A program made the translations under genes and the position numbers. Below the pieces are notes generated by a model, which did no database searches, had not been told where the DNA came from, and saw only the letters and a program-made list of their open reading frames with translations. 6,036 bases of DNA from Candidatus Omnitrophota bacterium (lineage in GTDB: Bacteria > Omnitrophota > Gorgyraeia > Duberdicusellales > 4484-171): assembly GCA_014728785.1 (NCBI GenBank), contig WJKZ01000245.1:1-6036 (forward strand), given 5' to 3'. Below, piece by piece: positions 1 through 6,036 of the stretch (position 1 is its first letter; each line of letters starts with the position of its first letter).

Positions 1-487
1 AGAGAAAAAAGATTACCCTGTTCATTTAGGCATTACTGCTACAGGAAATTTTCTTGAAGGGGTGGTTAAATCTTCCGCCGGTTTAGGCAACCTTCTTTAT
101 GGCAGAATCGGTGATATAATAAGAGTTTCTCTTACCGCACCTTCTTTCTGGGAGGTAAGGGTTGCAAAAAATATTCTTCAGGCGCTCGGCCTGCGCAGGT
201 TCGGCCCGGAGATTATTTCTTGCCCGACTTGTTCGCGGTGCGAGGTTGACCTTATAGGTATCACCGAAAAATTAAAAAAAATCCTGGATAAAGAAAATTT
301 GCGCAAGCCTTTGCGCATCGCGGTTATGGGTTGTATCGTAAACGGCCCCGGCGAAGCGACTCAGGCGGATATAGGAGCTGCTTTCGGAAAAAATAAGGCT
401 TTGATTTTTAAAGGAAAAAGAATTATCAGCAAGAGTTCTCCCGGAAGAATAATAGAAGATTTAATAGGTGAGGTTAGGAAATTATGA
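1..487 (+). CDS. ispG: 4-hydroxy-3-methylbut-2-enyl diphosphate synthase (IspG/GcpE), C-terminal part
   Basis: This is the last 161 codons of ispG, read in the frame that starts at base 2; the true start lies upstream of the window. IspG is the cytosolic [4Fe-4S] enzyme that reductively converts methylerythritol cyclodiphosphate to HMBPP, the penultimate step of the MEP isoprenoid pathway. The visible part opens with the conserved stretch DYPVHLGIT, followed by VKSSAGLG and GDIIRVSLT. Next come the cluster-binding motif CPTC (codons at 221-223 and 230-232), the third ligand Cys in MGCIVNGPGEA (332-334) and the nearby Glu of GPGE (353-355). In E. coli IspG the equivalent three Cys and one Glu bind the cluster, so the enzyme looks functional. 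A further Cys follows the CPTC motif (CPTCSRC, 239-241), where E. coli has Gln. The stop TGA overlaps the next gene's ATG as ATGA. A GTG at 62 is in frame but is internal, because family homology continues upstream of it. Confidence 0.96.
   Translation, partial: EKKDYPVHLGITATGNFLEGVVKSSAGLGNLLYGRIGDIIRVSLTAPSFWEVRVAKNILQALGLRRFGPEIISCPTCSRCEVDLIGITEKLKKILDKENLRKPLRIAVMGCIVNGPGEATQADIGAAFGKNKALIFKGKRIISKSSPGRIIEDLIGEVRKL
466..473 (+). promoter_or_regulatory. Ribosome binding site of the CpaF-like ATPase gene
   Basis: AGGTGAGG lies inside the end of ispG, 10 bases before the ATG at 484. It supports that start over the next in-frame ATG at 532. With the ATGA stop/start overlap it suggests translational coupling to ispG. 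Confidence 0.6.
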
Positions 488-1731
488 ATCTAAACAAAAT
501 CAAAAATGAGATTCGCCGCGAAATCAGTATGTGGATCAGCAAAAAAGATGACCTTACTCCTGATTTCGTGAGAGAGAGGGCCGACCTGTTTTTTAAGCAC
601 ATGCAGGAAAACGGTAAATACCTCGATGTGACCGATAAAATAAAGCAGCAGATTGTAAATTCACTTTGCGCCGACTATATGGGATTAGGGCCTCTGCAGC
701 AGCTGATGGAAGATGAAGATGTCACAGAAATTATGATAAACGGCCCCAATAAGGTTTATATAGAAAAAGGAGGGCATAAAAGCACCTCAGGAGTTAAGTT
801 CGAAAGTAACGACCATTTAAAATATATAATCGAGAAGATGATTTCTCCTACGGGAAGAAGGGTCGATGAATCGGTGCCTTTTGTCGATTTTTCTCTTAAT
901 GACGGTTCCAGGGTAAACGTAATACTTCCTCCCCTTTCGGTAGGAGGGGCCAGTGTGACCATCAGGAAATTCTTACGTTCCATTCAGAAGGTAGACGATC
1001 TGGTGAGGCTGGGGACGATTGACGAGAGAATAGCGGAATTTTTCGTTGCTTGTATTAAAGCTAAAGTTAATATAATTTTTTCGGGTGCCACAGGTTCAGG
1101 TAAAACAACCACCCTTGAAGTTTTATCTTCCTATATCGACAGCCAGGAAAGGATTATCACAATCGAAGATGCTCTGGAGTTGAATCTCCAGCAGGACCAT
1201 ATAGTGAGGCTGCTTACCAGGCCCCCGAATATAGAAGGTAAGGGAGAAATAACCATTCGCGCCTTGTTCCGCAATACATTGAGGATGAGACCGACGCGTA
1301 TAATTTTGGGTGAGGTAAGGGGAGAAGAGGCGATGGATTATCTTCAGGCGCTTAACAGCGGCCACCGGGGATGTCTTGCCGTAATACATGCCTCAAGTCC
1401 TTCGGATACGATAACCCGTCTGGAAACAACAGCTTTGTATGCAACTATTAATTTGCCTACCTGGGCGATAAGGCAGCAGATAGCATCCGGCCTGGATTTG
1501 ATAGTCCAGCACGAGCAGCTTCCCGACGGTTCAAGGAAGATTACCCATGTAACGGAGGTCGAAAGCCTCAAAGAAAACACAATTGTATTGAAGGATATAT
1601 TCCGTTATGAAGTGGAAGAGGTCACCGAGGATTTCAAAGTCAAAGGTGAGTTTAAGGCTTTCGGCAAGCCGAGCTTTTTCCCGATTTTCCGGAAGAAAGG
1701 CGTCAGCATAAAAGAAAGTATTTTTAAGTGA
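484..1731 (+). CDS. CpaF/TadA-family secretion or pilus ATPase (T2SS/T4SS ATPase superfamily)
   Basis: This 415-residue protein is a cytoplasmic hexameric motor ATPase of the CpaF/TadA branch of the VirB11/PilB superfamily. In known systems such proteins power assembly of Tad (Flp) pili or related secretion machines at the inner membrane. An N-terminal domain (about 1-175) includes [24 protein letters not shown] (61-88, in part), the usual entry into the CpaF core. The RecA-like domain carries Walker [11 protein letters not shown] (201-210), the Asp-box [11 protein letters not shown] (223-233), Walker [13 protein letters not shown] (272-283) and the His-box [11 protein letters not shown] (293-303). 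The C-terminal part ends in the typical ITHVTEV and DIFRYE. All catalytic elements are present and the length is normal for the family. No other tad/flp or secretion gene is in the window, so substrate and partners are unknown. It overlaps ispG by 4 bases and ends 17 bases before proS, so it is very likely co-transcribed with both. Family assignment is firm; the specific role is not. Confidence 0.93.
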   Translation: MNLNKIKNEIRREISMWISKKDDLTPDFVRERADLFFKHMQENGKYLDVTDKIKQQIVNSLCADYMGLGPLQQLMEDEDVTEIMINGPNKVYIEKGGHKSTSGVKFESNDHLKYIIEKMISPTGRRVDESVPFVDFSLNDGSRVNVILPPLSVGGASVTIRKFLRSIQKVDDLVRLGTIDERIAEFFVACIKAKVNIIFSGATGSGKTTTLEVLSSYIDSQERIITIEDALELNLQQDHIVRLLTRPPNIEGKGEITIRALFRNTLRMRPTRIILGEVRGEEAMDYLQALNSGHRGCLAVIHASSPSDTITRLETTALYATINLPTWAIRQQIASGLDLIVQHEQLPDGSRKITHVTEVESLKENTIVLKDIFRYEVEEVTEDFKVKGEFKAFGKPSFFPIFRKKGVSIKESIFK

Positions 1732-1748
1732 AACGGACGTGATTTAAG

Positions 1749-2978
1749 ATGAAATTTTCAGAAAGTTTTATTTTTACAGCGCGGCAGGACCCTAAAGTAG
1801 CTGAATGCCGGAGTCATAAGCTGCTGCTGAAAGGATGTTTTCTTTTTATGGTTTCTTCGGGCATTTACTCCTATCTTCCTCTGGCCTGGAGGGTGCTGGA
1901 TAAGATAAACTCGATAATACGCAGGAATATGAATTCCTGCGGCGCTCAGGAATTATTGATGAGTGCTCTTCAGCCTATAGAGATGTGGCGTAAAACCGGA
2001 AGAGACAAGGACCTGGCAGAGGTAATGTTCCGTTTTTCCGACCGGAAGGAAAGAGAGCTGTGCCTGGGGCCTACGCATGAAGAGGAAATTACCGAAATAG
2101 CCAGAAGGTATCTGGTTTCCTATAAACAACTGCCCTGTGTACTTTATCAGATACAGACAAAGTTCCGGGATGAGCCCAGGCCGCGTTTCGGCCTGATGCG
2201 CAGTTGCGAATTTATCATGAAAGACGCCTACAGTTTTGATGCGGACGAGGAAGGTCTGGATAAGAATTATGAGAAGATGCTTTATGCCTATAAAAAAATA
2301 TTCGCAGAGTGCGGACTGGATTTTGTAATGGTGGAAGCAGATTCCGGAGCAATGGGGGGCAGCCTTTCCCATGAGTTTATGGTGCCTTCAGGGATAGGGG
2401 AAGACGTGCTTTTAAAGTGCGGAAAATGCGGAAAGTATTATAAAGATGCCGGTGAGTGTCCCCGGTGCAGAGAAAAATTAACCCCGGAAAAAAATATAGA
2501 AATAGGGCACATATTTAAACTGGGCACAAAATATTCCCTGGCCCAACAAGGGCTGTTTTTAGATGAAACCGGCGAGAGAAAGCCTTTTATTATGGGGTGC
2601 TACGGCATAGGAGTCAGCCGTATACTTTCAGCCATTGCCGAGGTCAGCTCGGATGAAAAAGGAATAATCTGGCCCAGGAAGGTTTCTCCTTTTGATGTAA
2701 GTCTTATTGTCTTGGGCGAAGATTTAAAAGAGGATGCTTTCAGGGTAGAAGAAGAGCTGAATTCCCGGGGATATTCCGTCCTGGTGGATGAACGCAACGA
2801 AGCCGCCGGCGTTAAGTTTAACGACGCCTACCTTATCGGGAATCCTTATATTCTGATCATGGGAAAAAAGTATAAGGAGAGCGGAAAAATAGATGTAGAA
2901 ATCAGGAAAGACAGAAAAAAACTTTCGTTTTCCAAAGAAGAGGTAATTTCGTTTATCGAAGATGAATACGCTGGATGA
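1749..2978 (+). CDS. proS: Prolyl-tRNA synthetase, short form without the INS editing domain
   Basis: Class II synthetase that charges tRNA-Pro with proline in the cytosol. It is 409 residues, against about 570 for the common bacterial type. Motif 1 is around GIYSYLPLAWRVLDKI (38-53). The conserved GPTHEEE (107-113) follows, then motif 2 from FRDEPRPRFG (139-148) through FIMKDAYSF (155-163), and GGSLSHEFMV (203-212). Motif 3 is GCYGIGVSRIL (283-293). The C-terminal anticodon-binding domain covers about 310-409 (SPFDVSLIVLG to GKKYKESG). The INS domain (about 180 residues), which normally sits between GED(V/T) and IE(I/V)GHIF and deacylates Ala-tRNA-Pro, is missing. Its place is taken by about 28 residues with two Cys pairs, CGKC (224-227) and CPRC (237-240), probably a zinc ribbon. 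In motif 2 the usual R(S/G)REF reads RSCEF (Cys153). The ribosome binding site is weak, and translation may depend on coupling with the gene 17 bases upstream. The 3' end overlaps rimP. Confidence 0.95.
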   Translation: MKFSESFIFTARQDPKVAECRSHKLLLKGCFLFMVSSGIYSYLPLAWRVLDKINSIIRRNMNSCGAQELLMSALQPIEMWRKTGRDKDLAEVMFRFSDRKERELCLGPTHEEEITEIARRYLVSYKQLPCVLYQIQTKFRDEPRPRFGLMRSCEFIMKDAYSFDADEEGLDKNYEKMLYAYKKIFAECGLDFVMVEADSGAMGGSLSHEFMVPSGIGEDVLLKCGKCGKYYKDAGECPRCREKLTPEKNIEIGHIFKLGTKYSLAQQGLFLDETGERKPFIMGCYGIGVSRILSAIAEVSSDEKGIIWPRKVSPFDVSLIVLGEDLKEDAFRVEEELNSRGYSVLVDERNEAAGVKFNDAYLIGNPYILIMGKKYKESGKIDVEIRKDRKKLSFSKEEVISFIEDEYAG

Positions 2979-3432
2979 CAAAAAAAGAGTTATCAGGCAG
3001 AAAGCCGAAGAGATTTTGCAGGATTTAGGCTTTGAGCTGGTAGATTTTAAAATGTTTTTTTCAAGCGGCGTGTATATAGTGCGTTGCCTGGCTGATTATC
3101 CTGAAGGCGGAATAAAAATGGATGATTGTGCCAGGGCCAACAAGCTTATCTTTAAATTTCTCGATAATAGCGACATTGCCGGTGATGATTTCAAGGTAGA
3201 GGTAAATTCTCCGGGTTTAAACAGGCCGCTGAGGGAGCTTAAAGATTTTGCCCGGACCAAGGGAAGAGATGTTTCTTTATGGCTTAAGGAACCCTTAGAA
3301 GGAGTTAAATACCTGGAAGGGGTAATAGAAGATACGGGGGATGGGTTTATATTGTTCAGAAGCCGCGGTAATAAATCATTTAAAATAGAATTAGATAAGG
3401 TGAGTATCGCTAAAGAGAAGATAAGAACTTAG
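2962..3432 (+). CDS. rimP: Ribosome maturation factor RimP
   Basis: A 156-residue cytosolic protein that binds the 30S subunit during its late assembly. It has the two-domain plan of the family: an alpha/beta N-terminal domain (about 7-90) and an SH3-like C-terminal domain (about 95-156). The family signature VEVNSPGLNRPL (79-90) is clear, and GGIKMDDCARANKLI (49-63) matches the usual GG(V/I)xxDDC region. Length is normal. The chosen ATG overlaps the end of proS by 17 bases. The next in-frame starts would cut into the conserved first helix, so this start is preferred despite lacking a good ribosome binding site; coupling to proS translation probably supplies ribosomes. The position just before nusA is the classic rimP-nusA-infB arrangement and supports the call. 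Confidence 0.94.
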   Translation: MNTLDDKKRVIRQKAEEILQDLGFELVDFKMFFSSGVYIVRCLADYPEGGIKMDDCARANKLIFKFLDNSDIAGDDFKVEVNSPGLNRPLRELKDFARTKGRDVSLWLKEPLEGVKYLEGVIEDTGDGFILFRSRGNKSFKIELDKVSIAKEKIRT

Positions 3433-3474
3433 TTATTACTGAATCAATGATTACCTGATACGTGTTAAGAAATT

Positions 3475-3482
3475 AAAGGAGG
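3475..3482 (+). promoter_or_regulatory. Ribosome binding site of nusA
   Basis: AAAGGAGG sits 9 bases before the GTG at 3492, the strongest Shine-Dalgarno match in the window. It fixes the GTG start of nusA. The rest of the 59-base gap after rimP (3433-3491) shows no clear promoter boxes or terminator hairpin. Confidence 0.85.
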
Positions 3483-3491
3483 AATGTAGAA

Positions 3492-4865
3492 GTGAAAAAA
3501 GAGTTTTTAAGTATATTGGCTCAACTGGAAAGAGAAAAAGGCCTGGACAGGAGTGTTCTCCTGGAAGCCGTGCAGTATGCTTTAACGGTGGCTGCCAAAA
3601 AGATTGCTAAATTGACTTCTTCGGAAGAGGAGGTCAAGGTAGAAATAGATTCGGCCAAAGGAGATATAAAGGTTTATATAGGCAACAAAGAGATAGCCTC
3701 AAAAGAGTTCGGACGGATTGCCGCTCAGACTGCTCGTCAGGTAATTATCCAGAAGATACGGGAAGCCGAGAAAGATAATATTTATTCGGAATTTAAGGGC
3801 AAGGAAGGCAGTATAGTCAGCGGTATAGTCTACAGGTTGGAGAAAAGAGCTGTAATTCTGGATTTGATGGGTAAAGCCGAAGGGATTATACCCCATTCTT
3901 TTCTCTCCCCCCTGGATAAGTTCAGGCTGGGAGAGCGGGTGAAGGCTTTTGTTTATGAGGTAAAAAAGGAGAAAGGCACCCAGATAATCCTTTCCCGACG
4001 GCACGAAGGTCTGGTAAAAAAACTTTTCGCCCTGGAGGTCCCTGAAATTTATGAAGGGATAGTAGAGGTGAAGTCTATTGCCAGAGAAGCCGGGGAGAGG
4101 ACTAAAATTGCGGTATTTTCAAAGGATGATAAGGTTGATTGCGTAGGGGCCTGTGTGGGTATAAGGGGTTCCAGAGTTAAGAATATAATAGAAGAGCTGC
4201 GCGGAGAGAAGATAGATATTATAAGGTGGAGCGAAGATATAAAAGAGTTTATAAAGGCAGCGCTCTCGCCGGCGACAATTTCGATGATTGAGTTAGACAG
4301 AGAGAGTAAAAGGGCTAAAATTTTAGTCAATTCCGATCAGCTATCGCTGGCCATAGGTAGAAAGGGGCAAAATGTAAGACTGGCTTCACGGCTGGTAGAC
4401 TGGGAAATAGATGTACGTTCCAAAGAAAGTATAGAAGAGGCGGTGAAGCACCTGCAGGAATTTAAAAGCATAGGAAAAAAGGCCGCAGAAACCCTGGTAG
4501 ATGCTGGCCTGGGGGACCCGGAGAGCCTGGCAAGAAGTGAACCTAAAAATTTGTCTAAACTAAAAGGAATAGGAAATAAAAAAGCCTCAAGTATTATAGA
4601 TGAGATGAGAAAATTCATTGCGGAGAATCCTAAAACCAGAAGAGAAGATAAACCAAAAAATAGCGAAAAAACCGATAAAGATAAGGATGAGCTTTCTTCA
4701 CAGGAGGAGGCCGGAAAGTCTGAAGAAAAAAATAATTCCGGGGTAGAGCCTTCTGAAGATATTCCGGAAGAAAAAAATAAAGATTCTCAAGGTACGGAGG
4801 CGCCGGAGGAGGAAAAAGCCGGAGAATCAGACGAAAGAGAAAAGAAGGAAGATAAAGAAGAGTAA
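3492..4865 (+). CDS. nusA: Transcription termination/antitermination factor NusA
   Basis: A 457-residue RNA polymerase-associated factor that controls pausing, termination and antitermination. Domains in order: an N-terminal polymerase-binding domain (1 to about 104) with FGRIAAQTARQVI (73-85); an S1 domain (about 105-170, from GSIVSGIVYRLEKRAVILDL); KH1 with its GxxG in VGIRGSRVKNII (222-233); KH2 with AIGRKGQNVRLASRL (287-301). A helix-hairpin-helix pair follows (about 324-376, with FKSIGKKAAETL and LKGIGNKKASSI), like the C-terminal repeats of E. coli NusA. Residues about 381-457 form a low-complexity, probably disordered tail with 29 acidic and 17 basic residues. The N-terminal domain is compact: only about 12 residues join GDIKVY to FGRIAAQTA, where E. 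coli and Thermotoga NusA have about 40-50. It starts with GTG behind a strong ribosome binding site and is placed between rimP and infB as is typical. Confidence 0.96.
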   Translation: MKKEFLSILAQLEREKGLDRSVLLEAVQYALTVAAKKIAKLTSSEEEVKVEIDSAKGDIKVYIGNKEIASKEFGRIAAQTARQVIIQKIREAEKDNIYSEFKGKEGSIVSGIVYRLEKRAVILDLMGKAEGIIPHSFLSPLDKFRLGERVKAFVYEVKKEKGTQIILSRRHEGLVKKLFALEVPEIYEGIVEVKSIAREAGERTKIAVFSKDDKVDCVGACVGIRGSRVKNIIEELRGEKIDIIRWSEDIKEFIKAALSPATISMIELDRESKRAKILVNSDQLSLAIGRKGQNVRLASRLVDWEIDVRSKESIEEAVKHLQEFKSIGKKAAETLVDAGLGDPESLARSEPKNLSKLKGIGNKKASSIIDEMRKFIAENPKTRREDKPKNSEKTDKDKDELSSQEEAGKSEEKNNSGVEPSEDIPEEKNKDSQGTEAPEEEKAGESDEREKKEDKEE

Positions 4866-4921
4866 GCCGCTTTTTAACTATAAACACCGGTTATTATGGA
4901 TTGTTTTACTACCTAACGAAC

Positions 4922-4930
4922 AAAAAGGAG
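4922..4930 (+). promoter_or_regulatory. Ribosome binding site of infB
   Basis: AAAAAGGAG ends 10 bases before the ATG at 4941 and supports that start. The 75-base gap after nusA (4866-4940) otherwise holds nothing I can name: no clear promoter pair, no strong hairpin with a T-run, and no room for ylxR or ylxQ. Confidence 0.75.
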
Positions 4931-4940
4931 AAATTGTCTT

Positions 4941-6036
4941 ATGAGAATTTATGAATTGGCTAAAGATTTGAAAATAGACAGTAAGGAGCTTATAGAGAAA
5001 CTCAAGAAACTTAACTTTCCGGTCAAAAATCACATGTCCAGCGTGGATGAGGATACCGCCGAAATTATAAAACATGAGGTTGAAGAACTGCAGAAAAAAG
5101 AGATAGAAAATAATGTAATCAACGTAGATTTTCCTATAACCGTCAAAGATTTAGCTGTCAAATTAAATATGAAGCCTTCCGAGCTCATGAGCAATTTAAT
5201 GAAAAAAGGTAAGTTTTTCACAATTAATCAAGGTCTTGATGAAGAAACTGCCTCCGGCATAGCTTATGATTATAAAGTCAACCTTTGTAAGATTCCTCTC
5301 AAAGAGGAGCAGATATTAAATGTAGAGTCCAAAAATCTTGCTAAACGCGCTCCCATCGTGACTCTTATGGGCCATATCGACCACGGTAAGACCAGCATAC
5401 TGGACTATATAAGGAAAAGCCGGGTAGCCGAGAAGGAAACCGGCGGAATAACTCAGCATATCGGTGCTTATCAGGTGGAGGCTGAAAAAGGAAAAGTTAC
5501 TTTTATTGACACCCCGGGGCATGAAACATTTACCGCCATGAGAGCCAGAGGTGCCAGTATCACTGATATTGTAATTCTGGTGGTTGCCGCCGATGAAGGA
5601 GTTAAGCCCCAGACTGTTGAGGCTGTTGACCATGCCAGGGCAGCAGATGTCCCTATAGTGATAGCCGTTAATAAAATAGATAAACCCAATGCCGATATGG
5701 ATGTGGTAAGACAGCAGCTTTCCCGGCTGGAGCTGGTTCCTGAAGAATGGGGAGGTAAAACCACAACTGTCGGCGTGTCCGCGAAGACCGGTCAGGGTAT
5801 AGGTGAATTGCTTGATTTGATAATTCTGCACGCCGACATGATGGAGCTAAAGGCTGACTATGAGCGGCCTGCCTTAGGAGTGGTTATAGAGGGTAGACTC
5901 TCCAAGGGTAAAGGTGTCTTAGCCACAGTAGTGATAAAAGAGGGGAAATTGAAGATAGGTGATTACTGTGTGTGCGGGATTCAGGGAGGAAAAGTTAAAG
6001 CTATGCATACTGATAAAGGGGATACCTGTACTGAGG
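4941..6036 (+). CDS. infB: Translation initiation factor IF-2, N-terminal part
   Basis: The frame stays open for 365 codons from the ATG to the window edge, so the 3' end is missing. IF-2 is the GTPase that brings fMet-tRNA to the 30S subunit and promotes 50S joining. Two IF2_N-type modules are visible: residues 1 to about 45 (MRIYELAKDLKIDSKELIE) and about 64-115 (PITVKDLAVKLNMKPSELM). The GTPase domain follows: G1 GHIDHGKT (144-151), switch I GGITQHIGA (168-176), G3 DTPGHE (190-195), G4 NKID (244-247) and G5 SAK (280-282). The beta-barrel domain II begins at about 311 (ALGVVIEGRLSKGKG). All GTP-binding motifs are intact; G1 has Ile where GHVDHGKT is usual, a conservative change. The region before the G domain is short, with only about 20 residues between the two N modules and no low-complexity linker. 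It lies directly after nusA as usual. Confidence 0.97.
   Translation, partial: MRIYELAKDLKIDSKELIEKLKKLNFPVKNHMSSVDEDTAEIIKHEVEELQKKEIENNVINVDFPITVKDLAVKLNMKPSELMSNLMKKGKFFTINQGLDEETASGIAYDYKVNLCKIPLKEEQILNVESKNLAKRAPIVTLMGHIDHGKTSILDYIRKSRVAEKETGGITQHIGAYQVEAEKGKVTFIDTPGHETFTAMRARGASITDIVILVVAADEGVKPQTVEAVDHARAADVPIVIAVNKIDKPNADMDVVRQQLSRLELVPEEWGGKTTTVGVSAKTGQGIGELLDLIILHADMMELKADYERPALGVVIEGRLSKGKGVLATVVIKEGKLKIGDYCVCGIQGGKVKAMHTDKGDTCTE

Noticed and set aside
62..487. A stand-alone small gene starting at the GTG at 62
   Set aside because: Clear IspG homology (DYPVHLGIT and onward) continues in the same frame back to base 2, so this GTG is an internal codon of a gene cut by the window edge.
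1953..2372. A 139-codon open frame on the minus strand
   Set aside because: It is antisense to proS motifs 1-2, has no recognisable motif and no clear ribosome binding site, and the plus-strand protein is strongly conserved.
2418..2501. A frameshift or assembly deletion explaining the missing ProRS editing domain
   Set aside because: The reading frame is continuous and the conserved blocks on both sides are intact. The connector is a sensible Cys-rich sequence, so a real domain loss is more likely. An in-frame assembly deletion cannot be fully excluded without reads.
3433..3491. A promoter before nusA (weak TTACTG and TGATAC-like boxes)
   Set aside because: The matches are poor and would occur by chance in AT-rich sequence of this length. 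Only the ribosome binding site is convincing.
4866..4940. A hairpin or operator around the ACCGGT palindrome in the nusA-infB gap
   Set aside because: The palindrome is only six bases, its flanks do not pair, and no T-run follows, so it does not look like a terminator or a defined operator.
5316..5831. A 171-codon open frame on the minus strand
   Set aside because: It lies wholly antisense to the conserved GTPase domain of infB, and its translation shows no family motif. It is a shadow of the coding strand.
1..6036. Mobile element, CRISPR, defence island or wholly new system
   Set aside because: All six genes belong to well-known families in one orientation with tight spacing. I saw no terminal repeats, transposase or integrase motifs, or spaced repeats.

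Overview
The window is one continuous, plus-strand block of bacterial housekeeping genes with almost no intergenic DNA. In order it holds: the 3' end of ispG (isoprenoid synthesis), a complete CpaF/TadA-type secretion ATPase gene, a short-form proS (prolyl-tRNA synthetase), rimP (30S maturation), nusA (transcription elongation/termination) and the first 365 codons of infB (initiation factor IF-2). I see no RNA genes, insertion sequences, CRISPR arrays, repeats or convincing terminators. The longest gap between genes is 75 bases.

Organism: Shine-Dalgarno-led genes, the MEP isoprenoid pathway and bacterial NusA/IF-2 make this a bacterium. The order ispG-proS-rimP-nusA-infB is the classic linkage known from Firmicutes and several candidate phyla. 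Here polC is absent, and so are ylxR and ylxQ between nusA and infB. The moderately AT-rich sequence, the compact proteins and the editing-domain-less ProRS would fit an uncultured lineage such as Omnitrophota or a relative. That placement is a low-confidence inference and no taxonomic marker was searched.

Layout: positions 1-487 (ispG end) overlap the ATPase gene (484-1731) by ATGA. proS (1749-2978) follows after 17 bases and overlaps rimP (2962-3432) by 17 bases. A 59-base gap with a strong ribosome binding site leads to nusA (3492-4865, GTG start). A 75-base gap with another good site leads to infB (from 4941). The first four genes are probably translationally coupled, and all six look like one transcription unit.

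The shared theme is translation and transcription: tRNA-Pro charging, 30S maturation, RNA polymerase elongation control and initiation. The odd members are ispG, which is a common neighbour, and the CpaF-like motor ATPase, which is not. The main points of interest are: the orphan ATPase inside the operon; a ProRS with no INS editing domain but with two CxxC pairs at the junction; an Arg-to-Cys change in ProRS motif 2; a NusA whose N-terminal domain lacks about 30-40 residues; and an IF-2 with a very short N-terminal region. I did not find a wholly new system here.
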